DNA of 35,716 nucleotides from Cellulomonas sp. (GTDB lineage Bacteria > Actinomycetota > Actinomycetes > Actinomycetales > Cellulomonadaceae), in contig JAPSIR010000009.1 in NCBI GenBank assembly GCA_031178625.1, positions 1 to 35,716 on the forward strand. Reading direction: 5' to 3'. The notes under the pieces are model-generated. The model worked only from the letters and a program-made list of their open reading frames with translations. It made no database searches and was not told the origin of the DNA. Within the stretch, counting starts at the first letter, position 1; each line of letters starts with the position of its first letter. The translations under genes were made by a program, and so were the position numbers. This document shows, one piece after another, positions 15,587-23,753 of this stretch.

Positions 15587-15705
15587 GGGCCCGGCCCGGG
15601 GCCGGCACACCCGTGCCCACCCACGTCCGCGGGGTGGGCCAGCCCTACCCCTCCCGCCGCGGTCGCGCGTCCGCCCGTCACCGCCCGGCCGCCGCGCACG
15701 ACGAA

Positions 15706-15735
15706 GGGCCGGCCCCGGCTCACCGGGACCGGCCC
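15706..15735 (-). terminator. Terminator of the GH48 gene
   Basis: GGGCCGGCCCCGG pairs with CCGGGACCGGCCC (12 of 13) around CTCA, 70 nt past the cellulase stop codon. It insulates the kinase operon downstream, which is on the same strand. Confidence 0.75.
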
Positions 15736-15805
15736 CTCACCGCCACGCATGGGGTCGTGGCGGGGTCGTCGGTCGTGCGTCAGTGCGTGCGTGCTGCGCG
15801 AGGCG

Positions 15806-18322
15806 TCACGCGGTGGTGCAGGTGGCGCCGTTGAGCGTGAACGCCGTGGGCCGCGGGTTCTGGCCGGTGTGCGACCCGTTGTACCCGATCTCGACCGAGG
15901 CGCCCGGTGCGAGCGAGCCGTTCCACGCCGCGTTCGTCGCGGTCACCGTCGCACCGGACTGCGCCCACGTGGCGCTCCAGCCCTGCTGGACGCGCTGGCC
16001 GCCGGTGAGGTCGAACCGCAGGTTCCAGCCGGAGAGCGCCGACCTGCCGGTGTTGGTGATGCGCACCGACGCCGTGAAGCCGTTGTTCCACTCGTTGCTG
16101 GTGTAGCGGACCGAGCAGGCGCCGGCCGGGTTCTGCGTCGGGGTCGGCGTGACCGTGGGGGTCGGCGTCACCGTCGGCGTCGGCGTGACCGTGGGCGTCG
16201 GGGTGACCGTCGGCGTCACGGTCGGCGTCGGCGTCGGGGTCGGCGTCGTGCCGCCCTCGAACAGCCGCGCGTAGTCGGAGAGCGCGCCGGCGATGGCCGT
16301 CTGCGACCAGAAGCGGTGGTACGTGAACGTGGGGTTCACGCCCGTGCGCAGCGCGGTCTCGATCTTCGACCACTGCGGGTCCTGCTTGTAGAAGGACCGG
16401 ATGTCGAGGAAGGAGACGCCCGGCTTGATGACGTCGCCGTTGGGCATGGTGCCCGAGAACGACGGCGGCACGTAGATGCCGTTGCCGCCGGCGACGTAGC
16501 TGTCGTCGAACCGCTGGTAGTCCCCGCGCGTCTCGGGCGCCGCGACGCCGAGGGCGTCCTGGTTGTGCTCCCAGATGGCGTCGAGCAGGGCCTTGGCCTT
16601 GTCGCGCGAGGCGGTGTCGCCCGAGCGGGCGGCGTAGAAGAGGAGGGCGCGGGCGGTGTCGCCGGCGACGCCGACGTCCTGGCCGGAGCTCTTCAGCGTG
16701 ACGGTGAGGCCGGCGTTCGAGCCGGGGTTCGTCGGGTTCCACGTGTCGGGCTTGCCGGACCACGTGAGCTCGCTCGGCACGGACCAGTCCGCACCGTCGA
16801 CCTCGATGTTGTCGACGACCCACGGGACCCACTTGTCGAGGACCCGCTTGGCCTTGGCGTTGCCGGTCTCGTAGTACAGCTCGGCGACGCGCTGCACGCC
16901 CCAGGCCTGCATGCCGAACCACTGGTTCGACGGCGGGTCGTGGTAGACGGGCGCCTCGGTGTAGCCCATGCCGTAGAACGTCGGGGTGCCGGCCGGGGGC
17001 TGCGCGTAGGCGCCGTCCCAGCTGTTCGTGGCGCCGCCGGCGATCGGGCCGTTGGACGACTGCAGCCAGGTGTAGAACTCAAGCTGGCGGTCCATCGCCT
17101 TGGTCCAGTCGTCCTTGGCCGTCGGCGACCTCGGGGTCAGCTTCGGGTCGTTGGACAGGGCCCACGCCGCGAACGGGTTCTGGTAGCCGAAGTGCGCGTG
17201 CGAGGAGCTGATGCGCCACGCCCAGCCGGCCGACGCGTCCTGCGCGCCGCCCCACGCCATGTACCAGGACAGCAGGTAGTGGGCGCTGGTCCGGCCGGTG
17301 CCGGCGGGGCAGGACGGCGAGGTGCAGCCGATCTGCTTGAAGTACTTGTCGAAGAGCGTGTAGCGCAGGTAGTCGCCGAGCTTGGCCGCCTTGGCCACCG
17401 TGCCCGCTACCTGGGCCGCCTTGCCCTGCTCGGTCGCCCACTTGTTGGCCCAGTAGACGGCCTCGACGGCGCGCGCGTCGGCGTCGGACGCCGACGTGTA
17501 CTTCCACTGCTTCGCGTACGTCGCGTCGCCGGTGAAGATGTCGAGGAAGCCGTTGCGGCCGCCGAACGTGAAGTCGTCGCAGGTGGGCTGCGGGATGGTC
17601 TCCCAGACCGACTCCTGCGGGCCGCGCTGGAACGTGTTGATGAGCGAGACGCCCTCGTGCGACGGGCCGAGCTGGCAGCCCGGTCCGGGCGCGTTGCCGA
17701 AGCCGTAGACGTTGTCGACGTCCGCGAGCCAGTGCATCTGGTAGATGTCCGACGTGCCGTAGGTCGACTTCAGCTCGTTCGCGATCGGGTCGACGCCGAC
17801 GGTGCCGCTCGTGTTGAGCTGCGACGGGTACTGGCTGGGGTGGTTGTACTCCGCGGCGTACGTCGCGGGCTTGCCCGGGTCGTAGAACGAGGTGGTCGGC
17901 TGGTCGGCCGACTGCGGGATCATGTACCTCTCCATCGTGTCCCACGCCTCGTTCAGCGGGGCCCACTCACCCGTGTGCTGGCCGTACAGCGCCTCGAGCC
18001 ACAGCCAGTAGCTGTAGGCCTCGGACGTCGTCATGTGACCGTGGTCCGGCGCCTCGACCATGAGGGTCTCGACCGCGTGGTACGGGATGCCCTGCGGGCT
18101 GAAGTACCCGTTGGCCGGGTCCTTGATCTTCTCGTACTGCTCGAGGAAGCGCTGCGCGTACTCGGAGTCGGCGGGCGCGGCGGCCGCGACGACGGGGGCG
18201 GCCGGCGCGGCCGTGCCCGACAGGGCGATCGCGGACTGGGCGCCCGCGACGCCCACGAGCGACGTGGCGGTCAGGACGGCCCACGCCGCTCTGACGGCAC
18301 GCCGTCGGGTGGATGAGGACAT
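15806..18322 (-). CDS. GH48 cellobiohydrolase with C-terminal CBM2
   Basis: This secreted 838-residue enzyme processively releases cellobiose from the reducing ends of cellulose. A signal peptide (MSSSTRRRAVRAAWAVLTAT onward) precedes the catalytic domain (about 50-690). The motif VEAPDHGHMTTSEA carries E90 and E101, equivalent to E44 and the acid E55 of Clostridium Cel48F. A Thr-Pro linker (about 692-735) leads to a family 2 cellulose-binding module with the conserved tryptophans and terminal cysteines (GACSV and NGATC). It resembles C. fimi CbhB but lacks fibronectin repeats. The ATG at 18322 is chosen because the signal peptide starts there; the frame is open upstream to 18502 without a signal-like sequence. 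Confidence 0.96.
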   Translation of the reverse strand: MSSSTRRRAVRAAWAVLTATSLVGVAGAQSAIALSGTAAPAAPVVAAAAPADSEYAQRFLEQYEKIKDPANGYFSPQGIPYHAVETLMVEAPDHGHMTTSEAYSYWLWLEALYGQHTGEWAPLNEAWDTMERYMIPQSADQPTTSFYDPGKPATYAAEYNHPSQYPSQLNTSGTVGVDPIANELKSTYGTSDIYQMHWLADVDNVYGFGNAPGPGCQLGPSHEGVSLINTFQRGPQESVWETIPQPTCDDFTFGGRNGFLDIFTGDATYAKQWKYTSASDADARAVEAVYWANKWATEQGKAAQVAGTVAKAAKLGDYLRYTLFDKYFKQIGCTSPSCPAGTGRTSAHYLLSWYMAWGGAQDASAGWAWRISSSHAHFGYQNPFAAWALSNDPKLTPRSPTAKDDWTKAMDRQLEFYTWLQSSNGPIAGGATNSWDGAYAQPPAGTPTFYGMGYTEAPVYHDPPSNQWFGMQAWGVQRVAELYYETGNAKAKRVLDKWVPWVVDNIEVDGADWSVPSELTWSGKPDTWNPTNPGSNAGLTVTLKSSGQDVGVAGDTARALLFYAARSGDTASRDKAKALLDAIWEHNQDALGVAAPETRGDYQRFDDSYVAGGNGIYVPPSFSGTMPNGDVIKPGVSFLDIRSFYKQDPQWSKIETALRTGVNPTFTYHRFWSQTAIAGALSDYARLFEGGTTPTPTPTPTVTPTVTPTPTVTPTPTVTPTPTVTPTPTQNPAGACSVRYTSNEWNNGFTASVRITNTGRSALSGWNLRFDLTGGQRVQQGWSATWAQSGATVTATNAAWNGSLAPGASVEIGYNGSHTGQNPRPTAFTLNGATCTTA
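16137..16250 (-). repeat. Degenerate repeat encoding the Thr-Pro linker
   Basis: Repeats of GTGACCGTCGGCGTCGG-like units encode the PTPTVTPTPTV linker between the GH48 and CBM2 domains. Such tracts change length readily by slippage, which alters linker length. Confidence 0.8.
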
Positions 18323-18541
18323 CGTTTCCGTACCTTTCTCGGCGTCCGGGGCGCGCGCGTCGGTGCGGGCGGTCCCCGGTGTCCCGGCGGCGCGGGTGCG
18401 CGCGCCGGTGCGGTGCACGAAGGAACGGACCGTCGGGGCGGGCGCCTCGGTGCACCCGGGTCCGACGGTCAGGACGCGGCTCACTCTCGTGAGGCGGGCC
18501 ACGGGCGGCTAGGTCGCTAAACGATTCGCGGGACGAACTCG

Positions 18542-18555
18542 TGGGAGCGCACCCA
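18542..18555. promoter_or_regulatory. CebR/CelR-type operator candidate upstream of GH48
   Basis: TGGGAGCGCACCCA matches 13 of 14 positions of the LacI-family cellulase operator TGGGAGCGCTCCCA used by CebR and CelR in cellulolytic actinobacteria. It lies about 220 nt before the cellulase start and about 87 nt before the divergent gene's start. Cellobiose-responsive repression is the expected function. No LacI-family gene is in this window. Confidence 0.6.
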
Positions 18556-18628
18556 CTCGGCGCGGCCCGACAGGGCCACGGGGTGGGACGGCTCGTGGCG
18601 GGCGTTCCCCGGGCCCTGCCGCCGGCGC

Positions 18629-18634
18629 TACGGT
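18629..18634 (+). promoter_or_regulatory. -10 element of a predicted leaderless promoter
   Basis: TACGGT is followed by seven nt and then the GTG at 18642. Confidence 0.55.
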
Positions 18635-18641
18635 CGCCCCC

Positions 18642-19274
18642 GTGCGCTGGTCCAGAGTGGTCGCCGTCACCGTCCCGCCGCTGGTGCTGGCCGGCATCGG
18701 CACCACCCACCCGCACACGCTCGACGCGAGCACCGCGGCGTGGTGGACGACCATGCACATCCTGCTCGTGCCGCTGTTCCCCCTGCTCGGCGTCGCGCAG
18801 TGGGTGCTCGTGCACGGCGAGCGCGGGCTGCTGGCGTGGGGCGTGCGAGTGAGCGGCTTCCTCTACCTGACGCTGTACGGCGTCGTCGACGCGCTGGCGG
18901 GGATCGGGGCGGGGACGCTCGTCGCGCACGGTGCGGACCCGACGCACGGGCACGGCGACGGGTCCGGGGCCGAGGCGGTCCGGCTGCTGTTCGACGCGGG
19001 CAACCGGATCGGCACGTGGGGAGCGTGGGCCTTCCTGATCGGCAGCGTGCTGCTCGCCGTCGTCGCGTGGCGCCGCTCGGGGTGGCGCGCACTGCCCGGT
19101 GCCCTGGTGCTGCTGGCCGCGAGCGCGAGCTTCTCCGGGTCGCACATCTACTGGCCGTGGGGCGTCGTGACGATGCTCGGGCTCGCGCTGGGTCTGGGGC
19201 TGCTGGCCGCGCTGCAACCCCGGTCCGGGGCGGCGTCGGGACCGGTCCCGACGGCCACCCCGGTCCGGGGCTGA
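18642..19274 (+). CDS. Multi-pass membrane protein, unknown function
   Basis: The 210-residue product has five or six hydrophobic spans: about 5-20, 36-54, 66-88, 120-140, 147-165 and 172-190. Notable polar features are THPHTLD near the N-terminus, a His/Asp/Gly-rich loop HGADPTHGHGDGSG in the middle, and GSHIYWPWG before the last helix. The histidines could bind metal, but I do not recognise the family. GTG at 18642 is supported by the TANNNT hexamer seven nt upstream. It is divergent from the cellulase and convergent with the ABC permease at 19291, with only 16 nt between stops. Confidence 0.7.
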   Translation: MRWSRVVAVTVPPLVLAGIGTTHPHTLDASTAAWWTTMHILLVPLFPLLGVAQWVLVHGERGLLAWGVRVSGFLYLTLYGVVDALAGIGAGTLVAHGADPTHGHGDGSGAEAVRLLFDAGNRIGTWGAWAFLIGSVLLAVVAWRRSGWRALPGALVLLAASASFSGSHIYWPWGVVTMLGLALGLGLLAALQPRSGAASGPVPTATPVRG

Positions 19275-19290
19275 GCACGCCCCGCCGCGG

Positions 19291-20085
19291 TCAGGACCAG
19301 CGGAACAGCTTCGCTGCGACCGGCGTCGCGACGAGCGCCCACACCACCATGACGACCACCTGCGTGGTCGGGAAGGGCTGGCCGACCCATGCCGCGGTCA
19401 TCGCCTGGGACGCCGCCCCGAGCGGGGTGTACTGGGCGACGTCCTGCACGACCTGCGGCATCGCCGGCAGCGGCAGCCAGACGCCGGCGAAGAACAGGGA
19501 CACGAAGTACAGGAGCATGCCCCAGCCGTTCGCCGCCGCCGCCGTCGGGGCGAGCGCCGCGACGACCGACCCGAGGCCGAACGCCGCGAGGACCGCGAGC
19601 GCGAACACGCCCACGACCAGCAGCGGGCTCTCCGGCAGGGCGATGTCGAGCACGAGCACACCCGACGCCACCGCGAGGGCCGCGGCGACCACGAGCACGC
19701 CGAGGTTGACCAGGACCTGCGCGGTCAGCAGCCGCGTCGGCCCGACCGGCGTCGTCGACAGGCGCCGCAGCACGCCGCGCTGGCGGTAGGTGGCGATCGT
19801 CGCCGGGAACGTCGACAGCGCGACCGTCGCGACGGCGAGGCACAGGACGATCGGCGTGTAGCCGGTGATCGCCGTGATCTGCGACAGGTACGGGTCCTCG
19901 GCGCCGTACGGCTCGTCCGCCCACGGCATCACCAGGCCGAGGACCGTGAGCAGCAGCACGGGGAAGACCAGGGCGAAGAACAGCACGGACGGGTCGCGCA
20001 CGAGGAGCTTCGCCTCGACCGCGGTCATGCGGGCGAGCACGGCCGGCCCGCGGGGGGCGGGGCGGGTGGGGGTCGTGGTGGTCAT
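19291..20085 (-). CDS. ABC-2 type permease
   Basis: The 264-residue integral membrane protein has six predicted spans and the ABC-2 features of drug or polyketide exporters: VRDPSVLFFALVFPVLLLTV in the first helix, YRQRGVLRRLSTTPV (the coupling region) and VWLPLPAMP with VAQYTPLGAASQAM near the end. It starts one nt after the stop of its ATPase gene, with GGAGGTGTGAC as the ribosome-binding region. With that ATPase it forms a half-transporter pair that should dimerise as an exporter. The cargo cannot be deduced. Confidence 0.93.
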   Translation of the reverse strand: MTTTTPTRPAPRGPAVLARMTAVEAKLLVRDPSVLFFALVFPVLLLTVLGLVMPWADEPYGAEDPYLSQITAITGYTPIVLCLAVATVALSTFPATIATYRQRGVLRRLSTTPVGPTRLLTAQVLVNLGVLVVAAALAVASGVLVLDIALPESPLLVVGVFALAVLAAFGLGSVVAALAPTAAAANGWGMLLYFVSLFFAGVWLPLPAMPQVVQDVAQYTPLGAASQAMTAAWVGQPFPTTQVVVMVVWALVATPVAAKLFRWS

Positions 20086-20086
20086 G

Positions 20087-21058
20087 TCACACCTCCGGGG
20101 TGGACGCGGGGACGGTGGCACGGGCGTCGGCGGGGGTCTCTGACCCGTCGCCGGTGAGGGAGACGAACGCGTCCTCGAGCGACGCGCGGTCGAGGCGGAC
20201 GTCGGAGGTGCGCACGCCGTGCCGGTCGAGGGCCACCAGCACGTCCTGCACGAGCGTCCCGCCGCCGCGGACGACGAGGGCGCGGTCGGCGACCGACGCG
20301 TCCCGCACGCCGGGCACGCCGGCGAGGGCGCCCAGCAGTGCGTCGTCGGTGACGTGGCCGTCGGGGCGCACGCGCAGCACCTGCTCGCCGTGCGCGAGGG
20401 CGACGATCTCGTCCGGGGTGCCGACCGCGCTGACGCGGCCGGACGCGATGAGGGCGATCCGGTCGCAGAGCCGCTCCGCCTCCTCCATGAGGTGCGTGAC
20501 CAGCACGATCGTCACGCCGGAGTCGCGGATCGCCTCGACGACGGCCCACGTCTCGCGCCGCGCGTGCGGGTCGAGGCCCGTGGTCAGCTCGTCGAGGATC
20601 GCGACCTGCGGCCGCCCGACGAGCGCAAGGGCCACCGACAGGCGCTGCTTCTGCCCGCCGGACAGGTCCTTGAACGCCGTGGACGCCTTGGCGGTCAGCC
20701 CGAGCAGGTCGAGCAGGTCCGCCGGGTCGGCCGGGGCGCCGTAGAAGGACGCGTACAGGTCGAGCGCCTCGCGCACCCGCAGCCGGTCGGGCAGCGCGCT
20801 CTCCTGCAGCTGGAGGCCGACGCGCTCGTGCAGGGCCGCCGCGTCGCGCGTGGGGTCGAGGCCGAGGACCCGGACGGTGCCGGAGTCGGGGGTGCGCAGG
20901 CCGGCGACCATCTCGACGGTCGTCGTCTTGCCGGCGCCGTTGCGGCCGAGGACGCCGTAGATCTCGCCGCGCTCGACGGTGAGGCTGACGTCCGCGACGG
21001 CGACGGTGCCGCCGTACGTCTTGCGCAGGCGCTCGGCCTGGATGACAGGGGTGCTCAT
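20087..21058 (-). CDS. ABC transporter ATPase, DrrA/CcmA-like
   Basis: The 323-residue protein powers the permease encoded directly downstream. It shows Walker A GRNGAGKTTT, the Q-loop LQLQESAL, signature LSGGQKQRLS, Walker B VAILDELTTGLDP and the H-loop VTHLMEE. A C-terminal extension (about 230-323) with VRPDGHVTDDALLGAL is typical of exporters of the DrrA type. It follows the YtrA-type module in the same direction with a 173-nt gap that contains repeats and a hairpin, so it may be a separate transcription unit or an attenuated extension of the upstream operon. Confidence 0.94.
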   Translation of the reverse strand: MSTPVIQAERLRKTYGGTVAVADVSLTVERGEIYGVLGRNGAGKTTTVEMVAGLRTPDSGTVRVLGLDPTRDAAALHERVGLQLQESALPDRLRVREALDLYASFYGAPADPADLLDLLGLTAKASTAFKDLSGGQKQRLSVALALVGRPQVAILDELTTGLDPHARRETWAVVEAIRDSGVTIVLVTHLMEEAERLCDRIALIASGRVSAVGTPDEIVALAHGEQVLRVRPDGHVTDDALLGALAGVPGVRDASVADRALVVRGGGTLVQDVLVALDRHGVRTSDVRLDRASLEDAFVSLTGDGSETPADARATVPASTPEV

Positions 21059-21070
21059 GGTGCCCTCCGG

Positions 21071-21096
21071 GTGCTGGGTGGGTGCTGGGTGGGTGC
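21071..21096. repeat. 11-bp tandem repeat
   Basis: GTGCTGGGTGG occurs at 21071-21081 and 21082-21092 and continues partly to 21096. It lies just upstream of the ABC ATPase start, within the 173-nt gap between the two ABC modules. Confidence 0.7.
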
Positions 21097-21128
21097 GGTG
21101 CGGGCGGTGCGAGGGTGCGGGGTGCCGC

Positions 21129-21151
21129 GGGACCGGCGTGGGGCCGGTCCC
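21129..21151 (-). terminator. Hairpin between the two ABC modules
   Basis: GGGACCGG pairs perfectly with CCGGTCCC around a 7-nt loop, 81 nt past the stop at 21232. It could be a terminator or attenuator; there is no T-tract. Confidence 0.45.
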
Positions 21152-21231
21152 GTGGGGACGGGTGCGAGACCTGTGCGAGATGCGGGGTACGGGGGTGGGC
21201 CGCGCGCGGACTGCCCCCGCGCGGAGCCGGA

Positions 21232-21981
21232 TCAGCCGGTGGTGCGCAGCGGGAGCGAGCGGGTGACCGCCGCGTGGGCGGCGGCCGCGACGGCCGTGAG
21301 GACCAGGGCGCCGAGCACGTGCACGGCGGTGGCCGCACCGCCGCTCAGCGGCTCGGCGAGGGCGACCGGGCCGACCTGCGTCGCGGTGAGCGAGAGGACG
21401 GCCGCGAACGGCAGGAAGGTCAGGGGCAGGGCGACGGTGCCCCACCGGCCGCCGAGGCGCTGGAACGCCGACCCGACGAGCAGGCCGGTGACGGCCGCGA
21501 CGACGTGCGTGGGCGCGTACTCGGCGAGCAGCGCGAGGGCGGAGTCGTGCGGCCCGGGCAGGACGGCGTCGGTGACGGTGGTGTCCCACCCGAGGGCGTC
21601 GTGCAGGACGCCCTCGAGCAGCACCAGCACGGTGTACCCGAGCCCGTACGCGAGCCCGACGGCGACGGCGGTGGCCACGCTGGCGCGGGCGAAGACCCGC
21701 CGCGTCATGCCCGCCGCGACGTGCACCCGCAGGTGCATCGACACGAGCAGGACGGTCTGGGAGAAGACGACCCAGATGCTGCCCTGCCGGGCGAGGCCGA
21801 CGACCGTCGTGCTCACGTCGACCCGGAGCGCGGCCAGCACGACCGTGGCCACCGCCGCCCCGACCACGGCGATCGCGAAGAACCACCCGGTGAACGGCCC
21901 CACCAGGCGCAGCTGCGTGCGCAGCGCGTGCCGCAGCGGCGTCGGCCGCGTCGCGGGCCGGGTGGCGGTGGCGGTGGTCAT
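21232..21981 (-). CDS. ABC transporter membrane subunit, YtrC/D-like (paralog 2)
   Basis: This 249-residue protein has six predicted spans. It shares a block with its neighbour at 22081-22827: LRVHVAAGMTRR, a following stretch of small residues and GYTVLVLLEGVLHDALGWD. The pair evidently arose by tandem duplication and probably forms a heterodimeric membrane domain for the ATPase at 22824-23753. I find no signature of a particular cargo. The ATG at 21981 lies 99 nt after the stop of the upstream paralog, in a gap with no clear promoter. Confidence 0.75.
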   Translation of the reverse strand: MTTATATRPATRPTPLRHALRTQLRLVGPFTGWFFAIAVVGAAVATVVLAALRVDVSTTVVGLARQGSIWVVFSQTVLLVSMHLRVHVAAGMTRRVFARASVATAVAVGLAYGLGYTVLVLLEGVLHDALGWDTTVTDAVLPGPHDSALALLAEYAPTHVVAAVTGLLVGSAFQRLGGRWGTVALPLTFLPFAAVLSLTATQVGPVALAEPLSGGAATAVHVLGALVLTAVAAAAHAAVTRSLPLRTTG

Positions 21982-22080
21982 CGGGTCCTCCGGTGTCGTG
22001 GGCGGGGTGGCGCGGGCGGGTGGCGCGGGCCGGTCGTGCGGGGGCGTGGTGGGCGCGGTGCGGTCGGCGCGCGGCCGCGG

Positions 22081-22827
22081 TCAGCGCGGCGTGCGGACGG
22101 GGGTCGAGCGGACGAGCGCGACGTAGACGGCGGCCGTGACCAGCGCGAGGACCGCACCGGTCAGCAGCGGCGCGTCGCCGGCGGGGTCGAGCAGCCCGTC
22201 CAGCGGGAAGGACCCGAACCACTCGCCCGCGAGGGCCAGCGTCGCGACGATGGGCAGGACGGTCAGCGGGAGGGTGACGGTGCCCCACCAGCCGCCGTAG
22301 CGGTGGTAGACCACCCCGACGAGCAGACCGCACAGGTTCGCGAGGACGAGCGCGGGCGCCAGCTCGCCGACCATGGTCGGGAAGCTGCTGCCGACGAGCT
22401 CGAAGCCCTGCTCGAGGATCTCGGCGTCCCAGCCCACCGCGGCGTGCAGCGCGCGCTCCAGCAGCAGCAGCCCGCTCAGCACAAGCGTGTAGCCGAGGCC
22501 CGTCGACACCGCCGTGACCAGCGACGCCCGGACGAACGTGCGGCGGGTCATCCCGGCGGCGACGTGCACGCGCAGGAGGCTCGCGATCAGCAGGATCGCC
22601 TGGGAGAACGGGAACCAGATGGCCGACTGGCGCGCGTAGGCCACGATCGAGACGTCGACGCTGCCGTTGACGCGCCACACGACCAGCGTCGCGATGACGA
22701 GCACGACCAGCGCGATCGCCCAGTACCAGACCGCCAGGTAGGCGGCGACGCCGAGCTGACGGCTCAGCGCGTGCGCGAGGGGCGACGGGCGGCGGGTCGC
22801 ACGTGCGGTGGTGACGGCGGCGCTCAC
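22081..22827 (-). CDS. ABC transporter membrane subunit, YtrC/D-like (paralog 1)
   Basis: The 248-residue protein has six predicted spans and the same central block as paralog 2, LRVHVAAGMTRRTFVRASL, followed by LERALHAAVGWD. Its GTG start overlaps the ATPase stop by four nt (GTGA), so it is translationally coupled to that ATPase. The mixture of a YtrA-type regulator, an ATPase and two related membrane proteins follows the Bacillus ytr layout, in which the operon is induced by cell-wall antibiotics. That link is by analogy only. Confidence 0.78.
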   Translation of the reverse strand: MSAAVTTARATRRPSPLAHALSRQLGVAAYLAVWYWAIALVVLVIATLVVWRVNGSVDVSIVAYARQSAIWFPFSQAILLIASLLRVHVAAGMTRRTFVRASLVTAVSTGLGYTLVLSGLLLLERALHAAVGWDAEILEQGFELVGSSFPTMVGELAPALVLANLCGLLVGVVYHRYGGWWGTVTLPLTVLPIVATLALAGEWFGSFPLDGLLDPAGDAPLLTGAVLALVTAAVYVALVRSTPVRTPR

Positions 22828-23753
22828 GGCAGGGCCCCCTCGCCGGGGACCTTCGCGGCCACGACGCCGTCGCGGCGGCGCGGGTCGGTGAGGTGCACGA
22901 ACAGGTCCTGGAGCGGCACGGGGCCGAGCTCCAGCCCGGTGGCGCGCGCCCGGGCGACGTCGGCGTCGGTGAGGACGCCGCGCACGGTGACCTGCGTGGT
23001 GCGGCCGAGCCGCTGCGTCCCGAGCACGGTGCGGCCGGCGACGAACGCGTCGACCGCGTCCTGCGGTCCGGTGACCGAGACGCCCTCCGCGCGCAGCGAG
23101 TCCGCGTCCTGCGTGAGCAGGACCCGGCCGCGGTCGAGCACCACGACGTCCTCGAGCAGCCGCTCGATCTCCTCGATGAGGTGGCTCGAGAGCACGATCG
23201 TGCGGGGGTGCGCGAGGTAGTCGGCGAGCAGCGTGTCGTAGAACGCGTACCGGCTGGGCGCGTCCAGACCGAGGTGGACCTCGTCGAGGATCGTCAGCGG
23301 TGCGCGGCTCGCGAGGCCGACGGTGATGCCGAACGCCGACTTCTTGCCGCGCGACAGCTTGCTGGGCTTGCTCTTCGGGTCCAGCTCGAACAGCTCCATG
23401 AGCTCGGCCGCGAACGCGCGGTCGAACGTCGGTCGCGCGCCGGCGAAGAAGTCGAGGTTGTCGCGCAGCCGGTCCTCGTCGAGGACGTCACCGGACTCAC
23501 GGACGAGGCAGACGCCGGGTGCGGTGCGCTCGTTCTCCCAGGGCTCCTCGCCGTCGACGAGCACCTCGCCCGACGTCGGCCGGCGGAACGCCGCGACGAG
23601 CGAGCCGAGCGTCGTCTTGCCCGAGCCGTTGCGGCCGAGCAGGCCGGTGATGGTGCCGGGGCGGATCTCCAGGTCGACGTCGTCGAGCGCGACCGTGTCG
23701 CCGAAGCGCTGGGTCACCCCGCGCAGCGTGACGCCGTAGCCGGGGCTGGTCAT
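22824..23753 (-). CDS. ABC transporter ATPase, YtrB-like, with variant signature
   Basis: The 309-residue protein has Walker A GRNGSGKTT, Walker B LTILDEVHLGLD and H-loop LSSHLIEE. The signature motif reads LSRGKKS instead of LSGGQ, a substitution seen in YtrB/EcsA-like ATPases. A C-terminal regulatory region (about 215-309) carries VTVRGVLTDADVARARATG. Its ATG overlaps the regulator stop (ATGA) and its stop overlaps the next start, so regulator, ATPase and first permease are tightly coupled. Confidence 0.92.
   Translation of the reverse strand: MTSPGYGVTLRGVTQRFGDTVALDDVDLEIRPGTITGLLGRNGSGKTTLGSLVAAFRRPTSGEVLVDGEEPWENERTAPGVCLVRESGDVLDEDRLRDNLDFFAGARPTFDRAFAAELMELFELDPKSKPSKLSRGKKSAFGITVGLASRAPLTILDEVHLGLDAPSRYAFYDTLLADYLAHPRTIVLSSHLIEEIERLLEDVVVLDRGRVLLTQDADSLRAEGVSVTGPQDAVDAFVAGRTVLGTQRLGRTTQVTVRGVLTDADVARARATGLELGPVPLQDLFVHLTDPRRRDGVVAAKVPGEGALP

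Larger units (their letters stand above)
18323..18641. promoter_or_regulatory. 319-nt divergent region between the GH48 gene and a membrane-protein gene
   Basis: It contains the cellulase leader, a 9-bp inverted repeat GACCGTCGG (18428-18436) / CCGACGGTC (18462-18470), the small dyad CTCAC-TCTC-GTGAG (about 18481-18494), a LacI-like imperfect palindrome GCTAAACGATTCGC (18516-18529) and the CebR-type box at 18542-18555. I see no additional gene and no certain cellulase -10. Confidence 0.5.

Noticed and set aside
16137-16250. Possible CRISPR-like repeat block
   Set aside because: The units are degenerate, contiguous and in frame; they encode the Thr-Pro linker of the cellulase.
13241-18316. 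Very long plus-strand ORF opposite the kinase operon and cellulase
   Set aside because: It is antisense to several well-supported genes and has the low-complexity composition of high-GC shadow frames.
18323-18502. N-terminal extension of the GH48 protein
   Set aside because: The frame is open, but a signal peptide begins at 18322 and the upstream residues are Arg/Ala/Thr-rich with no signal features.
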